Both the position numbers and the translations under genes were made by a program. A stretch of 64,000 nucleotides of DNA. It comes from CAVXWV01 sp963695415. GTDB lineage: Bacteria; Chloroflexota; Anaerolineae; Anaerolineales; UBA4823. The DNA lies in assembly GCA_963695415.1 (NCBI GenBank), contig CAVOGL010000008.1, forward strand, positions 558,001 through 622,000. The letters run 5' to 3'. The notes below the pieces were generated by a model that saw only the letters and a list, made by a program, of their open reading frames with translations, ran no database searches and was not told the origin of the DNA. Each line of letters begins with the position of its first letter. Within the stretch, counting starts at the first letter, position 1. Below are positions 41,779 to 52,000 of this stretch, in pieces.

Positions 41779-42603
41779 TTATCCAGGCGGTCCCATTTCG
41801 ATGCGTTGCTGAACCTGGGCCTCATCGGCGCTCCACAATCCCTCCACCCACCAGGTGGCCCCGGCTTCCTGCCACAGTCCCAGCCTGTCCTGGATTTGAG
41901 ATACAGACCAATCCAGGGATTGTTCTTCAATGATGATATCGAAGGGCGTTGTCAGGGTGCGGTTGGCATCCACATACGCTTTCATCTCCCGAATATCGTC
42001 CGGCAAGACATTGACGAATTGCCCTGTGGCGTCCATCTTCTGCGCCAACAGACCGTCGCATTTTAAGATACGGCGCATCGATTTCTGGCGCGGCCAGATG
42101 CCTGGAACCCAAAGAGGAATGCGGGGCTGCTGGATGGGGGCGGGTGGATAATACTGCTCGTCGAGCAGGGTCAGACGGACGTGGTAATGTTTGCCATCGT
42201 AATCGAACGGCTTCCGTTGATAGAGCCCGGTCAGGATGTCAATGGCCTCATCCAGCATCTCAGTGCGGGCTTTGGTATCGGTGACCTCATCCGGGAAGCC
42301 CTGCCATCCCATCCAGACTGCCCCTGCACCCAGACCGAGGATCAAACGGCCGTTGGAAAGATGATCGAGGGCGACCGTCTCACTGGCCACCTTCCACGGG
42401 CGGCGTAACGGCATGGGAATCACCATCAATCCGAGGCGGATGCGGTTGGTCTGGACCGCAGCCGCGGCCAGGGAAATGGTGGGGTCAAGTGTCCAGATGG
42501 CGTCTCCCACGAAGACACCGTCCCAGGTATAATCTTCAGCAAGGCGGGCAAACCGGGCTGTACGACGGGCATCCCAATAGGGTAGAGCGATTCCAAATTT
42601 CAT
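41779..42603 (-). CDS. LLM-class (luciferase-like) flavin-dependent oxidoreductase
   Basis: This 274-residue bacterial luciferase-like TIM-barrel protein has MKFGIALPYWDARRTARFARLAED, the flavin-binding stretch RIRLGLMVIPMPLRRPWKVASETVALDHLSNGRLILGLGAG, and PRIPLWVPGIW. These enzymes use FMNH2 or F420H2 to oxidise or reduce small substrates, and the sequence does not decide the cofactor. The C-terminus looks slightly short and could be cut by an indel near 41779, but the stop region gives no clear continuation. It is 12 bases downstream of a C39-like gene, within the same operon. Confidence 0.87.
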   Translation of the reverse strand: MKFGIALPYWDARRTARFARLAEDYTWDGVFVGDAIWTLDPTISLAAAAVQTNRIRLGLMVIPMPLRRPWKVASETVALDHLSNGRLILGLGAGAVWMGWQGFPDEVTDTKARTEMLDEAIDILTGLYQRKPFDYDGKHYHVRLTLLDEQYYPPAPIQQPRIPLWVPGIWPRQKSMRRILKCDGLLAQKMDATGQFVNVLPDDIREMKAYVDANRTLTTPFDIIIEEQSLDWSVSQIQDRLGLWQEAGATWWVEGLWSADEAQVQQRIEMGPPG

Positions 42604-42615
42604 ATTCGTCAGCCT

Positions 42616-43596
42616 CTATAATTTATCGACGATCAACCGTAGATACTCCAATCCTTTCCTCTCCGCGGCACCTGCCTGGCGCAGCAAACTGGCAGATTTT
42701 GGACTTTGCAACTTCGTCTCATTATCCCAGGTCTCGGATTGGAAGGGGTTGAGCGCCTGGACAGCCCGCAGTTGTTCGCAGACAGTCGTATAATGGCCGG
42801 CAGCCTCGACAAAGGCCTCGTCGCAGAGCGCCGGAAGCTTGCGGTGGGCTTCCTTCAAGAACTCAACTGCCATCTCGCGGCATTCTAGCCAGGTGGCAGC
42901 ATTGTAGCCGTGACCGTCACGGACAGCTCGACCCGTTTCAAGCGACTCTGCCCACAGGTCGAAACCTGCCGGGCCAGTGGCGTACCCAGGCTGGGCAAAC
43001 CATCCTGAAGCTGTGACGGAGTGCTGAATGACGGTTGTGAGGGCGTCTTTAACGACTTTTTCATCAGGGGCAGGCTCCACCAGCTCGATGCAGTATACCT
43101 GCAGCACCTGGACATCAATCTCTCCCAGAGTGCGCCAATCGAGCGGACCGCCGGACATCCAACCGGAGTAGAGATATCCACCCCCAGTGCCGGATGCGCC
43201 ATCCTCCTCATAGCCATTAATAATGTAGTAATCGGGGATGTAGGGTTGAAGCTCCCAGCCGTAACAGGGCAGGTTACGGTCCAGGCTGGCACGCACAAAA
43301 TCCCAGGCCTGGCGCTGCTTTGCTGGATAGGTATCGCCCGCTTCGGCTTTCTCGATGGAGAAGCCACTTACCTTGTAACCGAGGTTTGGCGCCAGGTCGA
43401 AAACCGGGCGTGTGTCCCAGCAGGTAGGACCGCTAGGATCGAGGGTCTCCTGGATGTTGAGGACGAACGCATAGCCTGTCCCACCGTACAACCAGGGGAA
43501 GGAGATTTCCCGTCCCAGGTAATCGAGTCCGCCCTTGATACAGCCTAACTGGGTAATGTTGCGTTGACGCCATTGTAAGCCCTCTAATTTTTTCAT
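42616..43596 (-). CDS. C39-peptidase/BtrH-like family protein 2
   Basis: This 326-residue protein starts after AGGAGGATGAA. The N-terminal region is LQWRQRNITQLGCIKGGLDYLG, where the Cys-Ile-Lys-Gly position matches the nucleophile place in C39-like proteins (QxxCGPA), then WLYGGTGYAFVLNIQ. Later PDYYIINGYEEDG aligns with the His-containing strand (HxVxVxGYDD), but the His is Tyr/Asp here. The C-terminal third is helical. It is related to the genes at 39.6-40.6 kb and 43.7-44.9 kb. Catalysis may be lost or altered; alternatively the family makes an acyl-enzyme as BtrH does. This is an inference from fold-level pattern only. Confidence 0.7.
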   Translation of the reverse strand: MKKLEGLQWRQRNITQLGCIKGGLDYLGREISFPWLYGGTGYAFVLNIQETLDPSGPTCWDTRPVFDLAPNLGYKVSGFSIEKAEAGDTYPAKQRQAWDFVRASLDRNLPCYGWELQPYIPDYYIINGYEEDGASGTGGGYLYSGWMSGGPLDWRTLGEIDVQVLQVYCIELVEPAPDEKVVKDALTTVIQHSVTASGWFAQPGYATGPAGFDLWAESLETGRAVRDGHGYNAATWLECREMAVEFLKEAHRKLPALCDEAFVEAAGHYTTVCEQLRAVQALNPFQSETWDNETKLQSPKSASLLRQAGAAERKGLEYLRLIVDKL

Positions 43597-43702
43597 TTCA
43601 TCCTCCTACTCATGACCATCCCATATGCTCTCTTTTGTACAGCTTTTACTTGTCTCTCTAGTAAGGTTTCCGACGCACCGGAAATATTTCACCAAAATCT
43701 CG

Positions 43703-44884
43703 CTATTGGTAAAAAGTCAGGCTCCGCTCGATGTAATCCGCAGCTTCAGCGTCTTTCTGGCGTGCCTCCTGGATCACCGGGATTATCTGCCGGCGAACTT
43801 CTGGTTCGGCAAACTTCTTCCAGGCATCCTGATTGCCGTTCCCGCCAGCCAGGTCCCATATCTTCCACATCAAGTTGTGCTCCGCAGCATAAGAGGCAGC
43901 CGCGTGCAGCAGATCTTCAGCCATTGAGTAATGAAGGATGTCGGGGTTGCTGGCCTGAATCAAGAACTGCGATCCGTACCAACGTGCTTCAGCCACCTGC
44001 CCGACCGCGCTGTTGTGAATGTCATGCAGCTCACGCAGCCTGGCTTCATTTGCGCCTTCATATTCATCGTCGTGCAACAGGCACTCCGCCCAGGCATCGT
44101 AGGCAGCCAGCCCATTTGCGCGCCCACGGTACCATTCAGGAGCGTCTGGCTCCGGTCTCACGACGGGTGTGCGCACTACCTGAACAGCCCACTCCAGCGC
44201 ATCGGTGAAGATCCTTTTCATCGGTGGTCTTTCCATTTTCTCACCGATGACCAGCAGGCTGTGGGTGTCTTTGAACCAGTCTCGTTTACGGAAATAGCCA
44301 TTCGGCTCGAATTCAACGCCCTTATTGAAATCGGGTATGCTCTGGAAAAAGCTCCAGCCGATGAGCACATCCCCGCCTTCATCATAGCCGCAGATGATAG
44401 CCGGCTCCGGTGGACCCACAACGCCGTAACCGATGACAGGCACGCCGCGCGCCAAACTCTCGAGGATATTCTGACGGTAGTTTTTATGGTCACTTTCCAA
44501 CAGGCTGCCCTCTCCACCTGCTCGCTCTACCCAGCGGTAATCATAGCCCAGGGCGCGAAACCCCCTGCGTTCAGGGGCTTCAGGATCGGGGGACATGTAA
44601 AAGGCAGCGTTGCTGTCATTCCAACCTTCTTTCCAGGATAGAAATGACCCCACCCCGGTTACACCGACAAAGAAAGAATAGGAGCAATTGATCTTGCATC
44701 CTGGCTTGATCGACTGGCATGTGCGGCAGCCGAACTCATCCTCATCGAAAAATTCCCCCATAGCTCGCAAGACGGAGGGGATGCACAGATCCTCCGGACA
44801 GCGCGGACCACCCTCGTAAAAATTCACCCGAGGCACATTTTCCAGTACCAGTCGTGTGGGAAATTGGTGGTTTGTGGTATTCAT
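43703..44884 (-). CDS. C39-peptidase/BtrH-like family protein 3
   Basis: This 393-residue protein is the first gene of the minus-strand island, with AAGAGGATC before the ATG. The N-terminal segment is LENVPRVNFYEGGPRCPEDLCIPSVLRA, with PEDLC at the expected nucleophile position, followed by the Cys-rich FGCRTCQSIKPGCKINCSYSFF. ARGVPVIGYGVVGPPEPAIICGYDEGGDVLIGW resembles the second C39-like strand pair, without its His. The C-terminal half is helical, with ACHANGES of charge around LLHDDEYEGANEARLRELHD. It is longer than its two paralogues. Being first, it may sit next to the island's main promoter in the 290-base gap upstream. Function unknown. Confidence 0.7.
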   Translation of the reverse strand: MNTTNHQFPTRLVLENVPRVNFYEGGPRCPEDLCIPSVLRAMGEFFDEDEFGCRTCQSIKPGCKINCSYSFFVGVTGVGSFLSWKEGWNDSNAAFYMSPDPEAPERRGFRALGYDYRWVERAGGEGSLLESDHKNYRQNILESLARGVPVIGYGVVGPPEPAIICGYDEGGDVLIGWSFFQSIPDFNKGVEFEPNGYFRKRDWFKDTHSLLVIGEKMERPPMKRIFTDALEWAVQVVRTPVVRPEPDAPEWYRGRANGLAAYDAWAECLLHDDEYEGANEARLRELHDIHNSAVGQVAEARWYGSQFLIQASNPDILHYSMAEDLLHAAASYAAEHNLMWKIWDLAGGNGNQDAWKKFAEPEVRRQIIPVIQEARQKDAEAADYIERSLTFYQ

Positions 44885-45174
44885 ATGATCCTCTTTGATG
44901 TTGATTGATGTAAATCTACGTGACAGCTAATTTCCAAATTTATTCGGATTAACTTTCTACCATTCATCAATTAGATACCAGTAAAATTCTCCCCCGGATT
45001 TATGATTATATCTGGATTACTTTTCCAGATCAGTGTTTTGATTATAGAACGAATGATCTAGTTTGTCAAATGGAATATCGCAGTGTTTTCATTTTTTACG
45101 CAGCGATCAATGGGACCAAACAGAATGCTATAATTTCCTTTTCTGCCTATCCGATCTTCAACCTGGAGAAAATT
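44885..45174. other. Divergent intergenic region, 290 bases
   Basis: This gap separates the minus-strand island from the GH4 gene and should carry promoters for both. It is AT-rich. No strong -35/-10 pair, hairpin or repeat stood out by eye. Confidence 0.5.
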
Positions 45175-46536
45175 ATGAAAATCGTCATCATCGGTGCTGG
45201 ATCGATTGCGTTTAGTCCCGCTATTCTTTCTGGTTTCAGCATGGATCTGCGTTATCTCAATGCCACAATAGGACTTGTCGATATCAATGAGGATATCCTG
45301 GAATTAATCAGACTGTTTGCCGAACGGGTTTCCGCCGAATTGGGGCTGAACTGGAAAATCGAAGCATCCACTGACAGGAAGGATGTTTTACCAGGCGCCG
45401 ATCTTGTTACTACTGCAATTGGAGTGGGCGGTCTGAGAGCATGGGAGCTGGATGTCGACATACCACACAAATTTGGCATCATCCAACCCGTGGGTGACAC
45501 ATCCGGTCCGGGCGGTCTGGCAAGAGCTTTACGCCATATCCCGGTCATGGTCGAGATCGCCCAGGACATGGAGAAGCTCTGCCCCTCAGCCACGCTGTAT
45601 AATTTCACAAATCCGCTGACCGTACTCACCCAGGCAGTGAATACAATGACCAGCGTTCATTGTATAGGTCTATGTATCGGAGTTGATTTGACCTGGAACC
45701 ACCTTTGCCGTGTGGTAGGGGTTGAGAAGAGTGAGACTTCCATCCTTGCCGGAGGGATTAACCACTGTCACTGGATCTATGACTTTCAGATCCAGGGCGA
45801 AAATGCGTTGCCCATTCTGTCCGCCGCCCTGGATGAGCTTGAGGGAAAACCACAGGCAATGGAAGGATTCCGAAACCGGTATGGGAGCATCATCAAACGA
45901 CCCCAGGAACCTGCTGCCGGGGAGCCGTTGTGTACTTCCCTCTACCGAACCTTCGGAGCCTATCCTGGTCCCGGAGATGGACATGTGGGTGAGTTTTATC
46001 CTCAATTGATGAAACCCCTGATCCGGGATGTGGATCAGTTCCAGGGATCGGCAATCCGGTATGTCAAACAGTCTTATCCAATCCTGACCGAAAAGATGCG
46101 AGCGATAGCCACGGGGAAGGCTGAAATTGATACGGATGACTTTGCACGTGAGCTTGCCTGGGAGCATACCCAATTTCTCGACATCGTCGTCGCTCAGCAG
46201 GACAACCTTGGTAAAACTTTCTACATTAATATCCCCAACCGCGGCATCATCACCAACTTGCCTGCTAATTCAGTGGTTGAGGTTCCAGCCAGAGTAGATG
46301 CATCCGGGATCCATCCGATCATCCTTGGTGACCTGCCCACGGCTGTTGTACCGGTTCTGGCACACAAGCTCTCTTCATTGGATTTGATCATAGAAGCTGC
46401 CCTGGAAGGTTCAATGAATAAAGCGATACAGGCATTGGTCAACGATCCTCATTGTACGGATATCCATGAAGCAGAACTGATTTTAGCTGAACTGGTCAAA
46501 GCCCATCAGCAGTATCTGCCGCGATTTACGTCATAA
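45175..46536 (+). CDS. Glycoside hydrolase family 4 protein
   Basis: This 453-residue NAD- and metal-dependent glycosidase starts at ATG 45175, behind CCTGGAG, with the Rossmann motif KIVIIGAGSIAFSPAILSG. The family motifs are TAIGVGG, LYNFTNPLTVLTQAV, and the metal-binding Cys and His in CIGLC and NHCHW. The enzyme class (melA/aglA/lplD-type) cleaves alpha- or beta-glycosides through oxidation and elimination. The NPLTVLTQA/IGLC pattern is closest to alpha-galactosidase/alpha-glucuronidase-like GH4; the exact sugar is not decided. A longer frame from 45070 lacks homology and a ribosome site. No sugar transporter is adjacent. Confidence 0.88.
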   Translation: MKIVIIGAGSIAFSPAILSGFSMDLRYLNATIGLVDINEDILELIRLFAERVSAELGLNWKIEASTDRKDVLPGADLVTTAIGVGGLRAWELDVDIPHKFGIIQPVGDTSGPGGLARALRHIPVMVEIAQDMEKLCPSATLYNFTNPLTVLTQAVNTMTSVHCIGLCIGVDLTWNHLCRVVGVEKSETSILAGGINHCHWIYDFQIQGENALPILSAALDELEGKPQAMEGFRNRYGSIIKRPQEPAAGEPLCTSLYRTFGAYPGPGDGHVGEFYPQLMKPLIRDVDQFQGSAIRYVKQSYPILTEKMRAIATGKAEIDTDDFARELAWEHTQFLDIVVAQQDNLGKTFYINIPNRGIITNLPANSVVEVPARVDASGIHPIILGDLPTAVVPVLAHKLSSLDLIIEAALEGSMNKAIQALVNDPHCTDIHEAELILAELVKAHQQYLPRFTS

Positions 46537-46599
46537 CCACTTCAGAATACTGTATAATGAATTCAGGTCAGCACCTGAGCTGATCTGAAATGGAGGCGT

Positions 46600-47217
46600 A
46601 TGCAAATTGACGTCTTGATCAATCCCAATATCGCGTATTTATTACTTGTAGCTGGAATCATGTTGGCGACTTTCGCTATCTTCTCACCAGGAACCGGCGT
46701 TCTAGAGATTGGCGCCCTGATTTCTCTGGTTCTGGCAGCATGGCAAATCATCAACCTGACCATCAACTGGTGGGCTCTAGCAATCCTCCTCGTTGGAGTG
46801 TTCCCATTCCTGCTCGCCGTGCGATTCACCCAGAATCGGATTTACCTGATCATCTCGATCACATCCGCCGTAGTCGGCTCAATTTTCCTCTTCGACCTGC
46901 CGCTACCCGGTTTCCAACCAGCCGTGAACCCTTTCCTGGCGATAATTACATCAACGCTTGTGATCGGCTTTTTCTGGATCATTGCCACAAAATCACTGCA
47001 AGCTGCTCGAATGGAACCAGCCCAAGATCTTGGAAGCCTGATAGGGATGGAGGGCAAAGCCCGTACGGATGTTTCTGCAGAAGGTTCAGTTTTTGTGGAT
47101 GGTGAATTATGGAGCGCTCGCAGCAGCGAACCAATTCATTCCGGTACCACCATCCGGGTAATCGACCGCGAGGGATTAGTTCTAATCGTAGAAACAGTTG
47201 AGTCAAAAGATAAATGA
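46600..47217 (+). CDS. nfeD: NfeD-family membrane protein
   Basis: This 205-residue protein has four or five membrane helices and a C-terminal OB-fold domain (LIGMEGKARTDVSAEGSVFVDGELWSARSSEPI, then GTTIRVIDREGLVLIVE), typical of short NfeD proteins that lack the N-terminal serine protease. GGAGGC precedes the ATG. NfeD pairs with a stomatin/slipin-type SPFH protein in the membrane, and the next gene encodes exactly that. The complex is thought to organise membrane domains or proteolysis. Neighbour and motif agree, so confidence is high. Confidence 0.9.
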   Translation: MQIDVLINPNIAYLLLVAGIMLATFAIFSPGTGVLEIGALISLVLAAWQIINLTINWWALAILLVGVFPFLLAVRFTQNRIYLIISITSAVVGSIFLFDLPLPGFQPAVNPFLAIITSTLVIGFFWIIATKSLQAARMEPAQDLGSLIGMEGKARTDVSAEGSVFVDGELWSARSSEPIHSGTTIRVIDREGLVLIVETVESKDK

Positions 47218-47289
47218 ATTGTTTCAGGATAAGAATGCGAGCAAAAACCTTACGCACATATTAGCCATTACATCAGGAGAATAAAAAAA

Positions 47290-48187
47290 ATGGAAACGAC
47301 AACTATTGTTCTATGCCTGGTAGGCGCGGTGATCGTCATCGCCGTTGCCCTGGTATCTTCATCAATAAAGATTGTGCCCGAATTCAAGCGCCTGGTGGTG
47401 TTCCGACTGGGACGCTGTGTCGGCACCAAAGGACCAGGGCTGATCATTCTCATTCCTGTCATCGACAAGTCTGCCTCCGTAGATTTACGAGAGCAGGTGA
47501 GGGAGGTGCCGCACCAGACGTCCATTACCAAGGATAATGCGTCAATTTCGATCGACTTTATCTGGTATTACAAGATTGTGGACGCAGCGGAGAGCGTACT
47601 GCAGGTTGGGAACTTCGAGGCTGCAGCAGCGGGTATGGCAACAACGACGCTGCCGCGCGGTGATCGGCGGTATCCCATTGGATGACGCCCTATCGGAGCG
47701 CGAGCACATCAACAACATGCTGCGCGTGCGTTTGGATGAGATCACTGAACGCTGGGGGGTTAAAGTCACCAATGTTGAGATCCGAGAGATCATCCCGCCG
47801 CGTGAGATTCTGGATGCGATGAACCGGCAAATGTCGGCAGAGAGGCTGCGACGTGCAGTGGTGACCGAGTCTGAAGGTGCACGCGAATCGCAGGTCAATG
47901 TGGCAACCGGCGAGAAGCAGGCAAACATCCTGCGGGCGGAAGGCGAGAAGCAGTCTGCCATCCTTCGGGCTGAGGGTGAACGTGAGGCTCAAGCGCTGAC
48001 AGCAGAGGGTTATGCCCTGGCATTGGAGAAGATCTTTAATGTGGCGCAGACGGTGGATAACAAGACGATGGCGCTGCAGTATTTCGAGGTTCTCAAAGAG
48101 ATCGGCGCGAGCCCATCGACCAAGTACATCTTCCCGATGGAGTTCGCCAACTCGCTGCAGGAGTTTGTCAATAAGCTGAAGTCCTGA
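47290..48187 (+). CDS. Slipin/stomatin-like SPFH protein (frameshifted)
   Basis: An N-terminal membrane helix (about residues 5-25) is followed by the SPFH domain: KIVPEFKRLVVFRLGRCVGTKGPGL, DLREQVREVPHQTSITKDNASISID. The frame shifts near 47655 (TTTL to RAVIGGIPLDDALSERE), probably by one inserted base. It continues WGVKVTNVEIREIIPPREILDAM, then a helix rich in Glu/Gln/Ala (QANILRAEGEKQSAILRAEG), as in stomatins. The restored length is about 298 residues. It forms a pair with NfeD, whose gene ends 72 bases earlier; CAGGAGAAT precedes the ATG. The intact second part argues for an assembly error. Confidence 0.88.
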
Positions 48188-48194
48188 TGCCTTA

Positions 48195-48686
48195 ATGGCA
48201 GGAGCAGAACTTCCCGAACTCGAAAATTTGAGCCCACCTGCCTGGGGAGGCAGGATAGAACCCGCAAACTGGCGGGACCTGGGCGCGCTGCGGTCTCTCG
48301 AACAGGTTTGTTTCCCCAAGGATTCCTGGCCGCTGTGGGACCTGATCGGTGTGCTGACACTTCCAAACGTGGTGCGCTTGAAGGTAATGGACGATGGGGA
48401 GATGGTAGGTTTCATTGCCGGCGACCACCAGGGAGCAAAGGGTATAGCGTGGATCGTTACGGTTGGGGTGCTGCCGGCATACCGCAGGCGCGGGATCGGA
48501 AAGGCGTTGATTGCAGCTTGCGAAGAGCAGCTGGCGACTGGCGTGGTGCGGTTGAGCGTGCGCGCTTCCAACGCAGAGGCGATCCGGCTTTACAGGAGCC
48601 TGGGATACTTGGAGTACGAGAGGTGGGTGGATTATTACCAGGATGGGGAGGATGCGGTTGTGATGGAGAAGTTGGTGTATTTGTAG
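48195..48686 (+). CDS. GNAT-family N-acetyltransferase
   Basis: This 163-residue protein has the GNAT fold. Motif A is WIVTVGVLPAYRRRGIGKALIAACEEQL (acetyl-CoA binding R/Q-x-x-G-x-G/A: RRRGIGKA), and motif B is LSVRASNAEAIRLYRSLGYLEYERWVDYY. This pattern is close to RimI-type ribosomal-protein acetyltransferases. It starts eight bases after the slipin stop, so it is probably cotranscribed with nfeD and slipin. Substrate not predicted. Confidence 0.88.
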   Translation: MAGAELPELENLSPPAWGGRIEPANWRDLGALRSLEQVCFPKDSWPLWDLIGVLTLPNVVRLKVMDDGEMVGFIAGDHQGAKGIAWIVTVGVLPAYRRRGIGKALIAACEEQLATGVVRLSVRASNAEAIRLYRSLGYLEYERWVDYYQDGEDAVVMEKLVYL

Positions 48687-49000
48687 GAGAGGTTTTGACA
48701 CGATGGGCTCGAAGAAAAGAGAAGAGACACAAAGATTTTTTATTTAACCGCGAAGAGACAAAGGGCGCGAAGGTTTTGTGAAATAGAGCGAGGATATGAC
48801 GGGTGCGAAGGGTTGTGGTGAGCAAGGGGAACGGGGTCCGAGGATGGAGGACGGAGTGTTGTACCGGATGGAGCACCAGGTTTAAAAATCCCATGGGACT
48901 TGGGTTTGGGGTGTTAGATTGATAACAGATCGATGGTTCAAATAGGATGGGGACAGCAAATTGAAGTGAAATATACTCTTGAAAAGACGATGAAACAATA
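48687..49000. other. Repeat-bearing intergenic region
   Basis: No convincing gene is present. It holds copy 1 of a dispersed repeat (48692-48785) and a purine-rich stretch (about 48825-48860) with GGACGGAG words that recur near 56.1 and 62.7 kb. Confidence 0.6.
48692..48785 (+). repeat. Dispersed repeat A, copy 1
   Basis: This is a segment of about 94 bases beginning TTTTGACACGATGGGCTCG and containing GAAGAAAAGAGAAGAGACAC, AACCGCGAAGAGACAAAGGG and TTTTGTGAAA. Related copies lie at 55591-55655 (shortened) and 55920-56014. The copies bracket addB-addA. Confidence 0.75.
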
Positions 49001-52000
49001 ATGAGCACGAACCTGCTCCTTTCTCCATGCACCAGCACTGCACTGGCTCACATGCTTTCTGAAATCAGAAAGATAAAAAGGGCTGGCACACTTACCCCGG
49101 TTTCCATTCTGCTCCCCACTGCGGGGGTGATCCATGATCTGCGCAGCCAATTGGGAGACACAATTGGTGTGCAAATGTACCAGTTCTACCGCCTGGGACA
49201 TGCGGTGTTGGATGAGGCAGGCGTCCCTATCCACGAGATCAACGACACGGCTATCCGCCGGTTACTGCGGCGAATATTGGGGGAACTGCACTCCGAAGGC
49301 AACCTCACTACATTCGCTGCTGTGCGGGAAAAGCCTGGTTTCATTGAAGTGCTGCTGGATTGGGTGCGCGAGATGAAAAGCCAGGGAATTTTCCCTGAAC
49401 ACTACACAAGATTTGCGCAGAGATCTGATGACCCCAGAGACCTGCAACTGGCTGAAATCTACACCCGCTACCAAATATTTATGCAGCACAGGAATTATTC
49501 TGATGCGGACGGTTTACTGTGGGTGACAGCTGAGGCACTCGAGGAAAATCCCAACCTGTTCGTGTCTGATGGTCCCATGTTTATTTTCGGGTTTGACCAG
49601 TTCACCCCTGTGCAAATCCGCATCCTAAAACAGCTGAAAAAAAGATTTTCTGATGTGAATATTTACCTTCTCTGGGATGAAGTGCGCAGCGAGAACAGCC
49701 TGGCGCTGGTGCGCCTGCAGCAAACCCGGAACGAACTGCTCGATCATATCCCGATGGAAGTGGCTGTTCTTGAAAGGGAAGGGGACACTGATCCAAATCT
49801 ATTACACTTGCATGAGGCGTTATTTGAGACGAAGGATCAATTAACAGCCAACAAAGAACACCTGGAGCTGGTGGAAGCCCCTTCCAGGGAAGCCGAAGTC
49901 AGACGGGCATTACTGGAAATAAAGCGTTTACTGATAGAGGGTGTTTCTCCAGCCGATATCGCAATCGCGGCACCAAATCCCAGGTCCTACCTGGCGATCA
50001 TCCGCACTGTATCTGCAGAATATGGCGTCCCGATCGCACACGAACAAGCACTGATGGAAAACCCGGCGATTGCCGCTCTGGCAAACTTACTGCAACTCAG
50101 CCCCGATTTCCCATGGCAGGAAACATTCGAGGCGCTCAGGTCAGCGTATATCCACCAAAGCTGGCTGTCTGAGGGACAAATAGCTTTACTCGACCGACTG
50201 ACTCGAGAGCGACCGGTCACAGGCGGCATTGACCAATGGCACTTTGCAGTTCGCCCTGTTGAAGTGGAGAGTCAGAATGCTGAAGATGAAGACCTTGGAC
50301 CTCCACCGCTGGTATCCAGCCTGCCTGCGGAGATGCTCCATGAAATTGGGGAGGGGTTATCAACCTTCTTAGAACATCTCACCCCGCCAAAAACAGCCAC
50401 GTATCGAGAATACACCTGGTGGGTGCAGACTGCAGTGATTGGATTAAGCCCAAACCCGGAAACCCCTGAAGAAGAGTCAATTGAAGCCGCGCCTACACTT
50501 GATATGCCAGGCTGCTGCCAGGAGAGCCCCTTTCGTGAAAGAGACCTTGGCGCTTTAAGGTTAGCGATCCAGGCATTGCGCAGAATTGCAGCGGCATCAG
50601 AGACTGTGCCGATGGATAGAGACATCGCCTGGGAGGATTATCGTGATGAATTGATCAACCTGCTGAGCGTGATGCAGATTCCGGCAGACCCATTACAAAC
50701 CCAGGTTCGCTTTGGCAGAATCGACGAGGGCCGCGCTCGATTGGTAGATTATTTATTCGTGCTGGGATTATCTGAGGGCGAGTTCCCAACGCCACCACCT
50801 GCCGACGTTTTTTATGCTCGTCTTGAAAGGGAAAAACATCCCTTGCCTCTCAGGCGTTATACGCCAGCTGACGATGCATCTCTATGGTGGCAAGTGATCG
50901 GAAATGCCAGGCAGAAATTGACCCTTTTACGCCCTTATGTGGATGAGAATGGCGCTCCATGGCAGCCTTCACCCTACTGGGATGCGGTGTGCATGTGCTT
51001 TTGTAACCTGGATATCGAGCGCATCCCCATCGCTGACCATCCAAAGCATGAACGCGCAGCCAGTCAAAATGAACTGCTGACTGCTTTAGCCCAATACGAT
51101 GTAAAAGAACTTCCCGAAAGCCTGGTAGATGCCTGGAAATATTCTCAACAGGCAAATGACATTATGCTGCAGGTCATGAGCTACCAGCAGCCGCGTGAAC
51201 ACGAGGGTATCCTGACTAATGAAAGAATCATTGGCGAATTATCTCATCGCTATGGTCCTGAACATGTTTGGAGCGCTTCCCGGCTCAACCGATATGCCAA
51301 CTGCCCATATGGTTTCTTCGCTGAACATATCCTCAAACTTGAAGCGCTTGTCGATCCCGAAGAAGGTACAGACGCGATGCAGCGCGGCAGCATCCTGCAC
51401 TCGATTTTAGAGCATCTTTACCAGCGGCTGGCTGACAATGAAGTCACCCTGATCACTCCAAACCTGGACACCATCCTGAAATATTTAGACGAATGCTGCA
51501 GTTCAATTTTCCCAAGCGCACCTCAACGCTATGGATTCCGCCCAGGCGCCTTATGGCGCCACGAACAAAATGAGCTGCACAGAATGGTGCGCACCCTGGT
51601 GACCTGGGAATGCGTTGAAAATGGCGAGACCGCTCGTTACCAACCCTTTATCCTTGAAGCCGGGTTTGGAATTCGCCAGGACGGCTCACCGCCATTGGAG
51701 ATAAGTTTTGAGGATACCCACACCCATTTCCGGGTTCGAGGGCTGATCGACCGGCTGGATAAAGACGGTGATGGGAACTTGCGTGTGCTGGATTACAAGA
51801 GCGGCAGCACTAAGTATTCTGAACCTGACTTGAGGAAAGGACTGGCATTACAAACGCCGTTATATGCCCTGGCAGCTGAACGATTTTGTATTGTAGAAGG
51901 AGGCAGAGTCAGTGAAAGCCACTACCTGCATATCCCTACCAGGATGACCAGCGGTAGTTTGAACTTCGAAGGACAGGTCCGTGACAACGAGACCGTTGAA

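Noticed and set aside
29848..44884. Biosynthetic gene cluster for a secondary metabolite
   Set aside because: Only protection- and binding-type genes are present; no synthase, carrier-protein or export gene was seen.
45070..45174. N-terminal extension of the GH4 protein
   Set aside because: Family homology and a ribosome binding site begin at 45175; the extra residues look like translated intergenic DNA.
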